Source: WHTK01 sp963731765 | GTDB taxonomy: Bacteria > Chloroflexota > Dehalococcoidia > DSTF01 > WHTK01 | Length of the DNA stretch: 64,000 nucleotides | Direction: 5' to 3' | Assembly: GCA_963731765.1 (NCBI GenBank) | Contig: CAVSWS010000039.1 | Location: 1 to 64,000, forward strand | Shown here: piece after piece, positions 24,140 through 32,479 of the stretch | How the letters are laid out: the number at the start of each line of letters is the position of its first letter | Numbering within the stretch: the stretch's first letter is position 1 | Notes under the pieces: generated by a model | The model's database searches: none | Seen by the model: only the letters and a program-made list of their open reading frames with translations | Told to the model about the DNA's origin: nothing | Position numbers and translations under genes: made by a program

Positions 24140-24803
24140 CAGGCAGCAGGTCGGCGAAAACGAAGCCGTCGCGCTGAACGACCTCGCCGGGCCGAACCTC
24201 GACTTCGTGTGCGAGCATCGGCCCGGCAAACACAAACGTATGGAACTCGCCGTTCTCGCCGCAAGGGTCCACCGAACCTGGCAAGTCATGGAGGAAACTT
24301 GCATCCCACTCGCGACCGGCGAAGGATGCGTCGAGCAATCTCGGGTCGACGCAGGTAACCCAGGCACGCAGGCCACTGGCTTGCATATGGCGTGCCAGGT
24401 CGGCAGTCGGCAGACCCCAAAGCGGAAACAGCGTCCCGAGACCGCTGCCTGCCATCATGCGCTCTCGATAAGCCCGAATGTCTTCCAGGAACAAGTCGCC
24501 GAACGCGACGTGCGTGACGCCCTCGCGGCGCGCCTTTTCGACCTGGACAGCCATGATCCGCTCATATTCCTGATTGCTGCACGGGTTGGGAATCGCGACA
24601 GGCCACAGTGGAACGCCCGCTGACTCGGCCTGGTGCCGCAGGAGTTCGTGGCGAACCGAATGCATTGCCACGCGGTCGTACTCTCCATTGAACGTCGTGA
24701 GCAGCCCGACAACCTGGCTATCCGGTTCGCTTCGCAGCCTATGCAGCGACCAGGCGCTGTCCTTGCCGCTGGACCAGGAAAGAAGGATGCGTCGCGACGC
24801 CAT
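24117..24803 (-). CDS. Dph6/MJ0570-type ATP pyrophosphatase
   Basis: 228-residue protein of the adenine-nucleotide alpha-hydrolase (PP-loop) superfamily. The PP-loop SWSSGKDSAWSLHRL lies at residues 9-23, and the family blocks HVAFGDLFLEDIRAYRERMM and the C-terminal DPCGENGEFHTFVFAGPM match proteins annotated as diphthine-ammonia ligase family. Bacteria do not make diphthamide, so the real substrate is a different amidation or thiolation target and is unknown. Its end overlaps the thrS 3' end. Confidence 0.85.
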   Translation of the reverse strand: MASRRILLSWSSGKDSAWSLHRLRSEPDSQVVGLLTTFNGEYDRVAMHSVRHELLRHQAESAGVPLWPVAIPNPCSNQEYERIMAVQVEKARREGVTHVAFGDLFLEDIRAYRERMMAGSGLGTLFPLWGLPTADLARHMQASGLRAWVTCVDPRLLDASFAGREWDASFLHDLPGSVDPCGENGEFHTFVFAGPMLAHEVEVRPGEVVQRDGFVFADLLPATASPPP

Positions 24804-24906
24804 GCACCAAGTTTAGGCCTCCGGCAACCGCGACATCGACGCCCGACGCAGTCTCGGTGACGTGCGCCCGATAGCCGGGACCTCAAGGTCTAGGGGCCGC
24901 TGCAAC

Positions 24907-25365
24907 TCAAAGGAAGCCATCGGACAGCTTGCGGCGGATGAGAAACGCGACAAAGGTCGCCACCAGGGGAAGGGCCGCGACGAGGAGGGCCCAACCGTCC
25001 AGCAGCGACCAGATGGCGAGGCTCAGGCTCAGGTAAAGGCTGCCACCCAGCAATGGGATGCCCAGGAGAGTCCAACCGTGCGTGCGCTCGGTGAACTTCT
25101 CGAAGTCCTGGTAAGGAAACTGCAGGTGGTGGTAGGCAACCGGCATGATGAAGACAAGCGTGGCGGTCGCCACGAGGACGATCGCGACGGAGTACAGCGA
25201 TTCTTCCAGGGTGGAGTCGGTGAACTTGCCGGTTGAGCTGAGCAGGAAGCCAAAAAGCAGGACCGAGACGGTGGTGAGGAGCGCAAGCTCGTTGAGGATG
25301 GTGCGGTAGTTCTCTACCAGCCGGTCCTCGGCTTGCGGCTTCTGCCCAACGTCCCGGTCCTTCAT
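24907..25365 (-). CDS. DUF6328-like membrane protein
   Basis: 152 residues with four predicted membrane helices: LLTTVSVLLFGFLLSS, SVAIVLVATATLVFIMPVAY, LLGIPLLGGSLYLSLSLAIW and ALLVAALPLVATFVAFLI. The N-terminal ENYRTILNELALL motif resembles DUF6328 proteins. Function unknown. It is followed on the same strand by no close partner. Confidence 0.7.
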   Translation of the reverse strand: MKDRDVGQKPQAEDRLVENYRTILNELALLTTVSVLLFGFLLSSTGKFTDSTLEESLYSVAIVLVATATLVFIMPVAYHHLQFPYQDFEKFTERTHGWTLLGIPLLGGSLYLSLSLAIWSLLDGWALLVAALPLVATFVAFLIRRKLSDGFL

Positions 25366-25399
25366 TCGTTAACTCCCCGGGCGAGGCTGGCCAATTACG

Positions 25400-25552
25400 T
25401 CATATATGCGTGTGACCCCGTCGCCCGAAGCCCGCAATCGCCCCCACGAGCAGGACAAGCAGCAGGCCCAGTAAGAATACCTTGGCGACAAAGATCCCGA
25501 GGCCGCCGAACAAGAGGATGAGCAGAAGAATCACCAACAGTGCCGTTAACAC
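25400..25552 (-). CDS. Small hydrophobic two-helix protein
   Basis: 50 residues starting at GTG 25552, chosen because AAAGGAG lies 8-9 bases upstream. It is nearly all hydrophobic: LTALLVILLLILLFGGLGIF then VAKVFLLGLLLVLLVGAIAG, with a short basic end RRGHTHI. It resembles the many tiny stress- or envelope-associated membrane proteins without assigned roles. A longer ATG frame (25645) is possible but adds a polar stretch. Confidence 0.65.
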   Translation of the reverse strand: MLTALLVILLLILLFGGLGIFVAKVFLLGLLLVLLVGAIAGFGRRGHTHI

Positions 25553-25702
25553 TTCTGGACTCCTTTCGGAGAGGGAGCTAGCCTCTCGACTGGCCTCATT
25601 CTGGCTGTTAGACCTCCTATTCAGCGTCAACGACTCGCAAAGCACCGTTACAGAAGCCTCAAGAGCCCTCGGAACGAAGAATGATTCTCAACCGATAGAC
25701 AA

Positions 25703-25736
25703 AGAGGAGACCGGTACGCGCGTACCGGTCTCCTCT
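25703..25736 (-). terminator. Intrinsic terminator of the surface-protein gene
   Basis: Perfect 16-bp stem AGAGGAGACCGGTACG with its reverse complement around CG, followed on the minus strand by TTTGTCT. Twenty bases after the stop at 25757. Confidence 0.85.
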
Positions 25737-25756
25737 CGTTTGCTCCGGAGCGCAGG

Positions 25757-26380
25757 CTAGTGCTTTAGACCGGCACTACCTGTGTTGGGGGGATTGATGC
25801 TACCGCTGATCGGCTGCGGCGTCGGGGTCTTCGTGGGTGTGGACGTCGCGACCGCGACCGGTGTAGACGTAGTCGTCACCGTTGGCGTAGCAGTTGCGGT
25901 CGCCGTCCCCGTTGCCGTAGCGGTCGGCGTTGGCGTTTCGTTCTGCTCGTTCATGAACGTACAGATCACCGTCTTGTAGTCGTTATCCGGCAGGTCAAAG
26001 CTGACCGCGACCGTGCCGGATTCGACACTCGTGTCGATGGAGATGCCGTCGACGTCGCCGCCCTCGCAGTTGATGTCGTTGAGAGTCCAGCCGTCCGTCT
26101 CACTCTCGGCCACCGTGTAGGTGTCGTTGTTGCTCACCTCGAAGAGCTGCGACTCACCGCTGGCCAGAGTGAAGTTGTCGAGGTCTGATTCGAAGTCGAA
26201 CTCCTGATTAGAGTCGGATGGGTCGGCCAGTTTGGCGATGACCAGACAGCTTGTATTGTCCGGACACGTCTGCTGGGCGTGCGCCGTTGATGCCAATCCA
26301 CTGCTCGCAACGGCGATAAGGCCGACAAGCAGCGTAAGCCCGGCAGCGACGATACCGCCGCCGGCATAAAGGTTACGCAT
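25757..26380 (-). CDS. Secreted surface protein with Thr/Pro stalk
   Basis: 207 residues from MRNLYAGGG, the start backed by AAGGAGG seven bases upstream. A signal peptide (GIVAAGLTLLVGLIAVASSG, cleavage after THAQ or AHA) precedes a beta-rich domain of about 100 residues with four Cys (TCPDNTSC, INCEGG, VICTFMN), resembling prealbumin-like/SdrD-B-like modules (TYTVAESETDGWTLNDI). A Thr/Pro/Ala stalk (PTPTATATGTATATATPT) follows, ending in NPPNTGSAGLKH. The NPPNTG end resembles a sortase-type signal, but the usual hydrophobic helix and basic tail are absent. A strong terminator follows. Function unknown; cell-surface exposure is inferred. Confidence 0.72.
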   Translation of the reverse strand: MRNLYAGGGIVAAGLTLLVGLIAVASSGLASTAHAQQTCPDNTSCLVIAKLADPSDSNQEFDFESDLDNFTLASGESQLFEVSNNDTYTVAESETDGWTLNDINCEGGDVDGISIDTSVESGTVAVSFDLPDNDYKTVICTFMNEQNETPTPTATATGTATATATPTVTTTSTPVAVATSTPTKTPTPQPISGSINPPNTGSAGLKH

Positions 26381-26595
26381 GAGTTCCTCCTTGCGTTTGG
26401 TGCGTCCGGGGTTCGGTGTGACGCGGGAAGCCTGTGGACGCACATGATGTCTCCGGAGATGGGGGCATCCACGCGACGCCCCATTGTTATGGCGAGTAGT
26501 TAAGACCGACATAAAGACGGCGAGCGATACAGGTAACAGGCGCCTATCAAGACACGTCAGTCCCGAAGGGGATGAGTGGCTGTTCAATGGCTCAA

Positions 26596-26624
26596 TTGCT
26601 GCCTACGGTGGCCTGTGCTACAAA
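26596..26624 (+). promoter_or_regulatory. Promoter of the carboxylase pair
   Basis: TTGCTG (26596-26601), 17-bp spacer ending TGC, TACAAA (26619-26624). Start expected about 26631, 35 bases before the ATG. The rest of the gap 26381-26595 shows no gene. Confidence 0.5.
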
Positions 26625-26665
26625 CGTGAGGGTGCGTTGGCGATTTTGCCGGGGCGCCCTGGAGG

Positions 26666-28189
26666 ATGTCCTTGCTAAAAAAGATCCTGATTGCCAACCG
26701 CGGCGAGATCGCAGTGCGTGTGATGCGGACGTGCCGCGACATGGGCATTCGCAGCGTCGCCGTGTATTCGGAGGCTGATGCCAGCGCCCTGCATGCTCGC
26801 TACGCCGACGAGGCTTATTGCATCGGTCCGGCGCCGGCCAACGAGAGCTACCTCAACGCTGCAAAGATCATCGAGACGGCCGTCGCTTGCGGCGCCGATG
26901 CGATCCACCCGGGCTACGGCTTCCTCTCCGAACAGTCCGACTTCGCCCGCGCCTGTGCCCAGGCCGGCATCGTGTTCATCGGCCCTTCGCCGGACACGCT
27001 GCACATGCTGGGCGACAAGGTGCAGGCCCGGATCATCGCCCAGCGCGCCGGGGTGCCTTCCGTGCCCGGCAGCGAGGGACGCGTCAGCCCCATCGAAGCA
27101 CTGGACCTGGCACCCCAGATCGGATTCCCGCTGCTAATCAAGGCGGCGGCCGGCGGCGGCGGCAAAGGCATCCGGCTGGTCGAGAAGCAGGCAGACCTCG
27201 AGGCGTCGCTGCGCATGGCCGGTGCCGAAGCGCTCGCCAGCTTCAACGACGACGGCCTGTACCTGGAGCGCTACCTCGACCCCGTGCGCCACATCGAGGT
27301 CCAGATCCTCGCCGACCGACATGGCAACGTGGTGCACCTGGGCGAGCGCGAATGCTCTGTTCAACGCCGCAGCCAGAAGGTGCTGGAGGAGTCACCCTCA
27401 GTCGCGGTCAATCCCGAGACGCGCAGGCGGCTGGGCGAAGCGGCCATCGCCATCGCCCGGGAGTCCGACTACGAGAACGCCGGCACCATCGAATTCCTCA
27501 TGGACAGGAACGGTGAGTTTTTCTTTATCGAAGGGAACGCGCGACTGCAGGTGGAGCACCCGGTGACCGAGCTCGTGACAGGGCTCGACCTGGTACAGGA
27601 GCAGATCCTCATCGCTTCCGGCGAGAAGCTGTCCTTCACGCAGGAGGACATCGAGCTACGAGGCTGGGCCATCGAGTGCCGCATCACCGCGGAGGATGCC
27701 ACCAACGGCTTCCTGCCCAGCCTGGGGCACGTCAGTCACGTCTCGGAGCCTTCGGGACCTGGTATCCGCGTCGACAGCAGCCTTTTCTCCGGCATCGACG
27801 TCGGCCCGCACTACGACTCGCTGGTTTCCAAGCTGTGCGTCTGGGGCGCGGACCGGGCTCAGGCCCTTGCCCGCCTGCAGCGCGCCATCGACGAGTACCA
27901 GATCACCGGCGTCAAGACGACCCTGCCGTTTCACCGTCAGCTCATCACCCACCCGGAGTTCGTGGCAGGCCATCTGGAGACTCGCTTCCTGGAACGCAAC
28001 ACGCTGGGCGGCGACAAGCCGGCGTCGCAGGACGAAGCGCTGCTGGCGAGCGCGTTGCTCTCCCACGTACGACGAGACAACAGCAAGGCGACAACGACGA
28101 CAACGACCAGGACGAACACCTGGCGCGAGAGGGCCAAGGGCGGCACGGTCGTCCGAGGCAAGGGGGCTTCGTGGCGCGATACTTTCTAA
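26666..28189 (+). CDS. accC: Acetyl/propionyl-CoA carboxylase biotin carboxylase subunit
   Basis: ATP-dependent carboxylation of biotin, using bicarbonate. 507 residues, ATG preceded directly by GGAGG. N-terminal preATP-grasp KKILIANRGEIAVRVMRTC; ATP-grasp glycine loop AAAGGGGKGIRLVEK near 165-179; catalytic block RLQVEHPVTELVTG near 290-303; biotin carboxylase C-terminal domain to about 450. It extends about 40 residues beyond AccC with a Thr/Arg-rich tail (KATTTTTTRTNTWRERAKGG). The next gene, overlapping by 19 bp, encodes the biotin carrier. Without a carboxyltransferase here, the acyl-CoA cannot be told; a propionyl/acyl-CoA alpha-type enzyme split in two is likely. Confidence 0.93.
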   Translation: MSLLKKILIANRGEIAVRVMRTCRDMGIRSVAVYSEADASALHARYADEAYCIGPAPANESYLNAAKIIETAVACGADAIHPGYGFLSEQSDFARACAQAGIVFIGPSPDTLHMLGDKVQARIIAQRAGVPSVPGSEGRVSPIEALDLAPQIGFPLLIKAAAGGGGKGIRLVEKQADLEASLRMAGAEALASFNDDGLYLERYLDPVRHIEVQILADRHGNVVHLGERECSVQRRSQKVLEESPSVAVNPETRRRLGEAAIAIARESDYENAGTIEFLMDRNGEFFFIEGNARLQVEHPVTELVTGLDLVQEQILIASGEKLSFTQEDIELRGWAIECRITAEDATNGFLPSLGHVSHVSEPSGPGIRVDSSLFSGIDVGPHYDSLVSKLCVWGADRAQALARLQRAIDEYQITGVKTTLPFHRQLITHPEFVAGHLETRFLERNTLGGDKPASQDEALLASALLSHVRRDNSKATTTTTTRTNTWRERAKGGTVVRGKGASWRDTF

Positions 28190-28689
28190 GGCTGGGTGAC
28201 CGCGAGGTCGAAGCAGAGCTGGAGGAGACGCCGGACGGCCTGCGCGTCAACCTCGACAACGAATGGCACAACGTCCGCTTGCAGCGCCTCGGTGATGGGC
28301 CGCGTTACGTCCTGGTCATGGACGACCGGCTCATCGAGGTGCTTGTCTCGGAAAGCCCCCAGGCTTTCGACGTGCAGATCGGCGGTCACACCTACGAAGT
28401 CGAAACCGTGCGTCGCCGGCAGGGCGCCCGACGCGAAGAAGCCGACCAGTTCGTCGGTGGGCGCTGGATTTTGCGTGCACCCCTTACCGGCGTTGTCACT
28501 GAGGTCCGCGTGTCGCCGGGCGACGTTGTGGCGCAGGGCGCCGTGCTGATGGTCGTCGAAGCGATGAAGATGCTGAACGAGCTGCGAGCGCGCGTGCCTG
28601 GCGTGATCGGAGCCGTCAACGGCGAACAGGGTGACCGCGTAGAGATCGGTACGGCCCTCGTCGAGGTGCAGGAGCAGAGCCAGGCTTAG
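28171..28689 (+). CDS. Biotin carboxyl carrier protein (acyl-CoA carboxylase type)
   Basis: 172 residues starting at GTG 28171 with AGGGGG upstream, inside the end of accC. The first ~95 residues (VARYFLRLGDREVEAELEE to GGHTYEVETVRRR) look like the BT/linker region of propionyl-CoA carboxylase alpha subunits; residues 100-170 are a biotinyl domain with the biotinylated Lys in VVEAMKMLNELRARV. This is the C-terminal half of an alpha chain encoded as its own protein. Confidence 0.9.
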   Translation: MARYFLRLGDREVEAELEETPDGLRVNLDNEWHNVRLQRLGDGPRYVLVMDDRLIEVLVSESPQAFDVQIGGHTYEVETVRRRQGARREEADQFVGGRWILRAPLTGVVTEVRVSPGDVVAQGAVLMVVEAMKMLNELRARVPGVIGAVNGEQGDRVEIGTALVEVQEQSQA

Positions 28690-28701
28690 GCCACTCCGGC
28701 G

Positions 28702-29707
28702 TCATATCTCACGCGCCTCGCCCGGGTCTGCAATCGCGAAGAGCCGGAACAGGAACAGCAGCGATGGCACCAGAATCAAGCTGCCAATCGGCAGGGCGAT
28801 GAGGAACGCCTCCAGCGTCGCGTGGCCCGCGGCGGCATCCTCGATGCGCAGGTCCGGCAAGATGAGGTAAGGGTACTGAGTCGCGGCCCACGCCCCCAGC
28901 ACGGCAACCACCGTCGCACCCGCCAGAACGGGCGCCAGCCTGTCGAGGTGGCTCGCCAGCGCGAACAAGGACGCGAGTCCAAGCAGTACAGCAATAACGA
29001 TAGCCGCGAGTAGCGCGAGGCTCGTCGAGGCGGTCGCTAAACGCCGTCGCGTCCCACATCGCGACCGGGATCGCAATCGTGGTCGCGGCGCCGAGAAACA
29101 CGCTGCCTGCCAGGGCGCTGCGCCGGAAGTCGTCGCGCAGGTCGCCTACTGGTCGCAGGAGCATGTAAGCCGGTGTGAGGAACGACGTGATGCCGAGCGC
29201 GATGAACCCGCAGACGATGGGGAACGGCCGCAACCACGTGTCGAAGATGCCGGTCTCCCGCACGTTCGGGTCGAGATGCCCGCCGGCGACGGCACCGACG
29301 GCCACACCCATGGCAAACGGCGTCGCGATGCTGGCGATCGAGAACACGAGACCGGTCGCCGGCAGTTCGTTCTCATGCGATGTGCCGTAATGGCGGAAGG
29401 CGAAGGCGGCACCCCGGAACACGATGCCGAGCAGGGCAACCACTAGAGGCAGATACAGCCCCGTGAAGATGGCCCCGAACACGGAGGGAAAGGCCGTCCA
29501 GAGCACGACAAGCACGAGGATGAGCCAGACGTGGTTTGTCTCCCATACCGGGCCCATCGCGTCGAACATCGCCTCGCGCTGCTTCTCACGATTGCGGCCG
29601 AAGGCAAACGCCATCCAGAAACCGGCGCCGAAGTCGGCGCCGCCGAAGACGGCATAGGCCGCGAGGCCAGCGAAGAGCACGATTGCGCTGAGCAGCTCAA
29701 GTGACAC
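28702..29707 (-). CDS. cydB: Cytochrome bd ubiquinol oxidase subunit II (frameshift near 29030)
   Basis: Second core subunit of the bd-type terminal oxidase. A GTG start (VSLELLSAIVLFAGLAAYAV) overlaps the cydA stop by 11 bp. The N-terminal part shows GGADFGAGFWMAFAFG and GPVWETNHVWLILVLVVLW, both CydB hallmarks. After VAMWDATAF the frame slips and continues as LALLAAIVIAVLLGLASLFA, QYPYLILPDLRIEDAA (typical CydB Pro-containing loop) and a last helix to PGEAREI. Repaired length about 335 residues, normal. As the enzyme needs CydB, a consensus indel is more likely than a pseudogene. Confidence 0.88.
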
Positions 29708-31022
29708 CGGGCACTCCAAACGGGCGGCGCATCCTCTGCACAAGGTCAGGCAGCAAGAGCAGCAATAACAGACCGATGGTCAGCGCTACGTACACCATGG
29801 AGAACACAATCAGCAGCACGACAACGCCCTCCTGCGGCGTCGCAGCTTCATCGACGCGCATGATCTGGAACACGATCCAGGGCTGTCTGCCAAACTCCGT
29901 GACGAACCAGCCCGCCTCGATCGCCAGAAAGCCCATCGGCAGCGTCGAAGCGACCAACAAGAGCATGTTGCGACCGTACGAGAAGCCGCGTTTGAGGACG
30001 CGCCAACCGAAGAACACAGCCGCGACGAACAGCATGAAGAAGCCGAGACCAACCATCACCTGAAACGGCAGGTGGACCAATCGCGCGTCCGGCTGCTCGT
30101 CACGGGGGAAGGCATCGAGGCCCTTCACCTCAGCGTTGAAGTTGCGATAGGCGAGGAAACTGCCCATCTTCGGGATCTCGATGGCGTAGTCGGTGGTGCG
30201 GGACGATGGATTCGGGATGCCGCCGATGCGCAGGGGCGCGCCCTTCTCCGTCTGGTACTGTCCCTCCATCGCCGCGAATTTGACCGGCTGGTTCTCGGCC
30301 ACGAAGCGGGCGCTGAAGTCGCCGCTGACGATCTGCAGCGGAATCGCGATGCCACCGACGGCCAGCGTCAGTAGCAAGGCGCGGCGGTTGTAATCGGAGA
30401 AATGGCCTCGCAGCATGGCGATGGCGTAGAAACCTGCGAAGGCAAACCCGGTCGCAACGTAGGACGCCATGGTGCCATGGAACACCTCGTAAGGCATTGC
30501 CGCGTTGAACATAGCGTCCAGCACGTGGACGTTGGCTATTTTGCCGTCCACCAGGTCGAAGCCATCGGGCTGGTTCATCCAGGCGTTGGCGCTGATCACG
30601 AAGACGGCGGAGATGGCCGAGCTGATCATGATCGGGATGGTTACGAGCCAGTGGGTGCGACGCGAGAGGCGGTTCCAGCCGAACATGTAGATGCCCAGGA
30701 AGATCGCCTCGGTGAAGAACGCAAAGCCTTCCAGTGCGAAGGGGAAACCGAACACCTCGCCCCATCGCTCCATGAAGGGCGACCAGAGCAGGCCGAACTC
30801 GAAGGAGAGGATGGTGCCCGAGACGGCGCCAATCGCGAACAGCACGGCAGCAACCCGAGTCCAGTTGCGCGCCATCTCTCGGTAAGTGTCATTGCCGGTA
30901 TGGAGCGAAATGCCCTCGGCAAGGAAGAGAAGAAACGGCAGGCCGATGCCGATCGCGGTGAAAGCGATGTGGAAGGCCAGCGATAGGCCCATGAGGCTGC
31001 GGGCCGCCGTGACGGTATCCAT
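29697..31022 (-). CDS. cydA: Cytochrome bd ubiquinol oxidase subunit I
   Basis: Catalytic subunit of the bd oxidase in the cytoplasmic membrane: oxidises quinol and reduces O2 with high affinity. 441 residues. The heme ligand His lies in SLAFHIAFTAIGIGLPFLL; WGEVFGFPFALEGFAFFTEA and the MNQPDGF and GRQPWIVFQIMRVDEA motifs are CydA signatures. The short Q-loop matches non-proteobacterial enzymes. It is first in the cydAB unit. No cydC/cydD transporter genes are nearby. Confidence 0.95.
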   Translation of the reverse strand: MDTVTAARSLMGLSLAFHIAFTAIGIGLPFLLFLAEGISLHTGNDTYREMARNWTRVAAVLFAIGAVSGTILSFEFGLLWSPFMERWGEVFGFPFALEGFAFFTEAIFLGIYMFGWNRLSRRTHWLVTIPIMISSAISAVFVISANAWMNQPDGFDLVDGKIANVHVLDAMFNAAMPYEVFHGTMASYVATGFAFAGFYAIAMLRGHFSDYNRRALLLTLAVGGIAIPLQIVSGDFSARFVAENQPVKFAAMEGQYQTEKGAPLRIGGIPNPSSRTTDYAIEIPKMGSFLAYRNFNAEVKGLDAFPRDEQPDARLVHLPFQVMVGLGFFMLFVAAVFFGWRVLKRGFSYGRNMLLLVASTLPMGFLAIEAGWFVTEFGRQPWIVFQIMRVDEAATPQEGVVVLLIVFSMVYVALTIGLLLLLLLPDLVQRMRRPFGVPGVT

Positions 31023-31124
31023 CTTCCCTCTGACCTGATTCTATGCCGTAACCGACCAGTTGCAGAGGAGAAAGTTCCGATGCTGCGTATGGATGAAAGT
31101 GCAGAATCTTTGTCCTAACAGGGC

Positions 31125-31158
31125 TTGACATCTCAGCACGCCCGTTCTAATTTAGAAC
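31125..31158 (+). promoter_or_regulatory. Strong promoter with 7-1-7 palindrome over the -10
   Basis: TTGACA (31125-31130), 17-bp spacer, TAATTT (31148-31153). The -10 lies inside the perfect palindrome GTTCTAA-T-TTAGAAC (31144-31158), a good operator position. 7-1-7 geometry is common for Fur/PerR/Zur-type repressors, though the sequence is not a known consensus. It drives the 30-residue membrane protein and perhaps DedA. Confidence 0.65.
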
Positions 31159-31179
31159 AAACTTGCTGGAGGAAGAACT

Positions 31180-31272
31180 GTGGAGAACCTGATTATCGCT
31201 ACCTTCGTCATTGTTTCGTCCGCCTACCTGCTCTGGCAGTTCTGGGAGCGCGGACTGCTGGACGACCGGTAG
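31180..31272 (+). CDS. 30-residue single-span membrane protein near cydAB
   Basis: GTG start with GGAGGA eight bases upstream and a consensus promoter whose start site is only ~20 bases away. The product is VENLIIATFVIVSSAYLLWQ followed by FWERGLLDDR: one membrane helix, two Trp at its end, then a charged tail. Size, topology and location beside cydAB recall CydX/CbdX-like oxidase accessory peptides, but the sequence does not clearly match, and it is divergent from cydA. FeoB-associated small membrane proteins are another comparison. Function unknown. Confidence 0.6.
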   Translation: MENLIIATFVIVSSAYLLWQFWERGLLDDR

Positions 31273-31366
31273 CATTACCGCTCCTGCACGGAGGTTGCCA
31301 TGATCGATGCTAGAATCGGCCTGAGTACCGAGGCGCCGCTGGCCGGCTCCCGACGGCTCAGCCGCC

Positions 31367-32167
31367 ATGACCCCGACACTCATACACATCCTGCTGCCGT
31401 TCGTTCTAACCTCCGCCCTCGACGTGCTCGAGTGGCTGGTGAAGCTTCCGGTCGAGATCTTTCATGGCTACGGCTCGCTCCTCCGGTGGGCTGCAGACTC
31501 CGTCCAGACGCTCTTTGAGCAATATGGCTACTGGGTCGTCTTCCTAGGCACGCTAACCGAGAACACGCTGCTCCTCGGTCTCATCGTGCCCGGGGCCCTC
31601 GTTGTTATCCTCGCGGGCCTCGCGGCGCATGACGGCACAATCTCCGTTCCGCTCTCGATTGTCTTCGGCATCCTGGGGACCATCATCGGCGACACGCTGA
31701 GCTACTTCATGGGGCGCTATGGCTGGTCGCGCTTCGGTCACCTGAAGATGCTCTCCGACCTCAGCGAGAAGGTGCGAGAGCCTCTCATGCGCAGGGGCGT
31801 CTGGTTCGTGCTGTTCTATCACTTCGCCGGCTACACCCGCGTCATCGGACCCACGGCAGCGGGCCTCCTGCGCATGCCTTACTCCCGCTGGGCCATGGCC
31901 GATTACGGTGGCGCCGTGCTGTGGGTGTTCGGCTACTTCGGCATCGGCTACGGGCTTGGTGTCGCCGGCCTGTCGCTGGACTCGACTGACCGCTGGTTCC
32001 GAGTCGCCGAATGGGTACTTCTGGTCGCGATGGTCATCTGGGTAAACATGATGATCAAGACGCGCACGGACTTCTTCGGCGAGCGCAAAGACAGAGCGGC
32101 TACGGATCCGGATCTGGCCCCGGACGATCTGCCGATGGACGCCGAAGAGAGCGAACCTTCGCGCTAG
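31367..32167 (+). CDS. DedA/SNARE-associated family membrane protein
   Basis: 266-residue integral membrane protein of the DedA (VTT) family; members act as lipid or undecaprenyl-phosphate transporters/flippases. Typical elements are YGYWVVFLGTLTENTLLLGL then VPG, the amphipathic re-entrant segment around GTIIGDTLSYFMGRYG, and the FYHFAGYTRVIGPTAAGLLR block with the conserved Arg. The C-terminus is acidic (DPDLAPDDLPMDAEESE). Longer than many DedA proteins because of an extra N-terminal helix. It may be cotranscribed with the 30-residue protein. Confidence 0.88.
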   Translation: MTPTLIHILLPFVLTSALDVLEWLVKLPVEIFHGYGSLLRWAADSVQTLFEQYGYWVVFLGTLTENTLLLGLIVPGALVVILAGLAAHDGTISVPLSIVFGILGTIIGDTLSYFMGRYGWSRFGHLKMLSDLSEKVREPLMRRGVWFVLFYHFAGYTRVIGPTAAGLLRMPYSRWAMADYGGAVLWVFGYFGIGYGLGVAGLSLDSTDRWFRVAEWVLLVAMVIWVNMMIKTRTDFFGERKDRAATDPDLAPDDLPMDAEESEPSR

Positions 32168-32479
32168 TCGGCGCCCTTTCGCTTCCTGGGCGGCTTTCAC
32201 AACATCAGGTAATTCGACGGCACGTTGGCGCGCTGAGCGATGAGCACCTATCGACGGTCCCGTAAGAGCTGTTGCAGCCTTTGCGCACCCATCCATATCG
32301 GCACCAACTGCAGGCTGACCTCAAGCTAATGGCAGCCATAGCGCCCAGATCCGAAGTGAACACGAGGGATGCCCATAGCGGGAGTAGCAGGTAGCTCGAC
32401 GCTGTCCATTTGAGAACATGCCCTGATATCGCTCTTCTACCGTAGCAACGGCGGGAGCGGTAACGAAAGCCTGACGCGC
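32168..32479. other. Noncoding gap between dedA and gltD
   Basis: About 310 bp between convergent genes. No gene, clear terminator or repeat was found. A stretch near 32330-32390 has loose likeness to 5S rRNA words, which I do not accept as a gene. Confidence 0.5.

Noticed and set aside
25782..25979. Plus-strand frame rich in Val/Gly (GVDVATATGVDVVVTVGVAV)
   Set aside because: It is the antisense of the Thr/Pro stalk repeat of the surface protein.
26460..26500. GGGGCATC/GACGCCCC stem as a riboswitch
   Set aside because: Short stem with no conserved aptamer words; the segment before accC did not match any riboswitch class I know.
32330..32390. Words resembling 5S rRNA (CCATAGCG, GATCCGAAGTGAAC)
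   Set aside because: Order and pairing do not form the 5S helices, no acceptor helix I closes, and no other rRNA is nearby.
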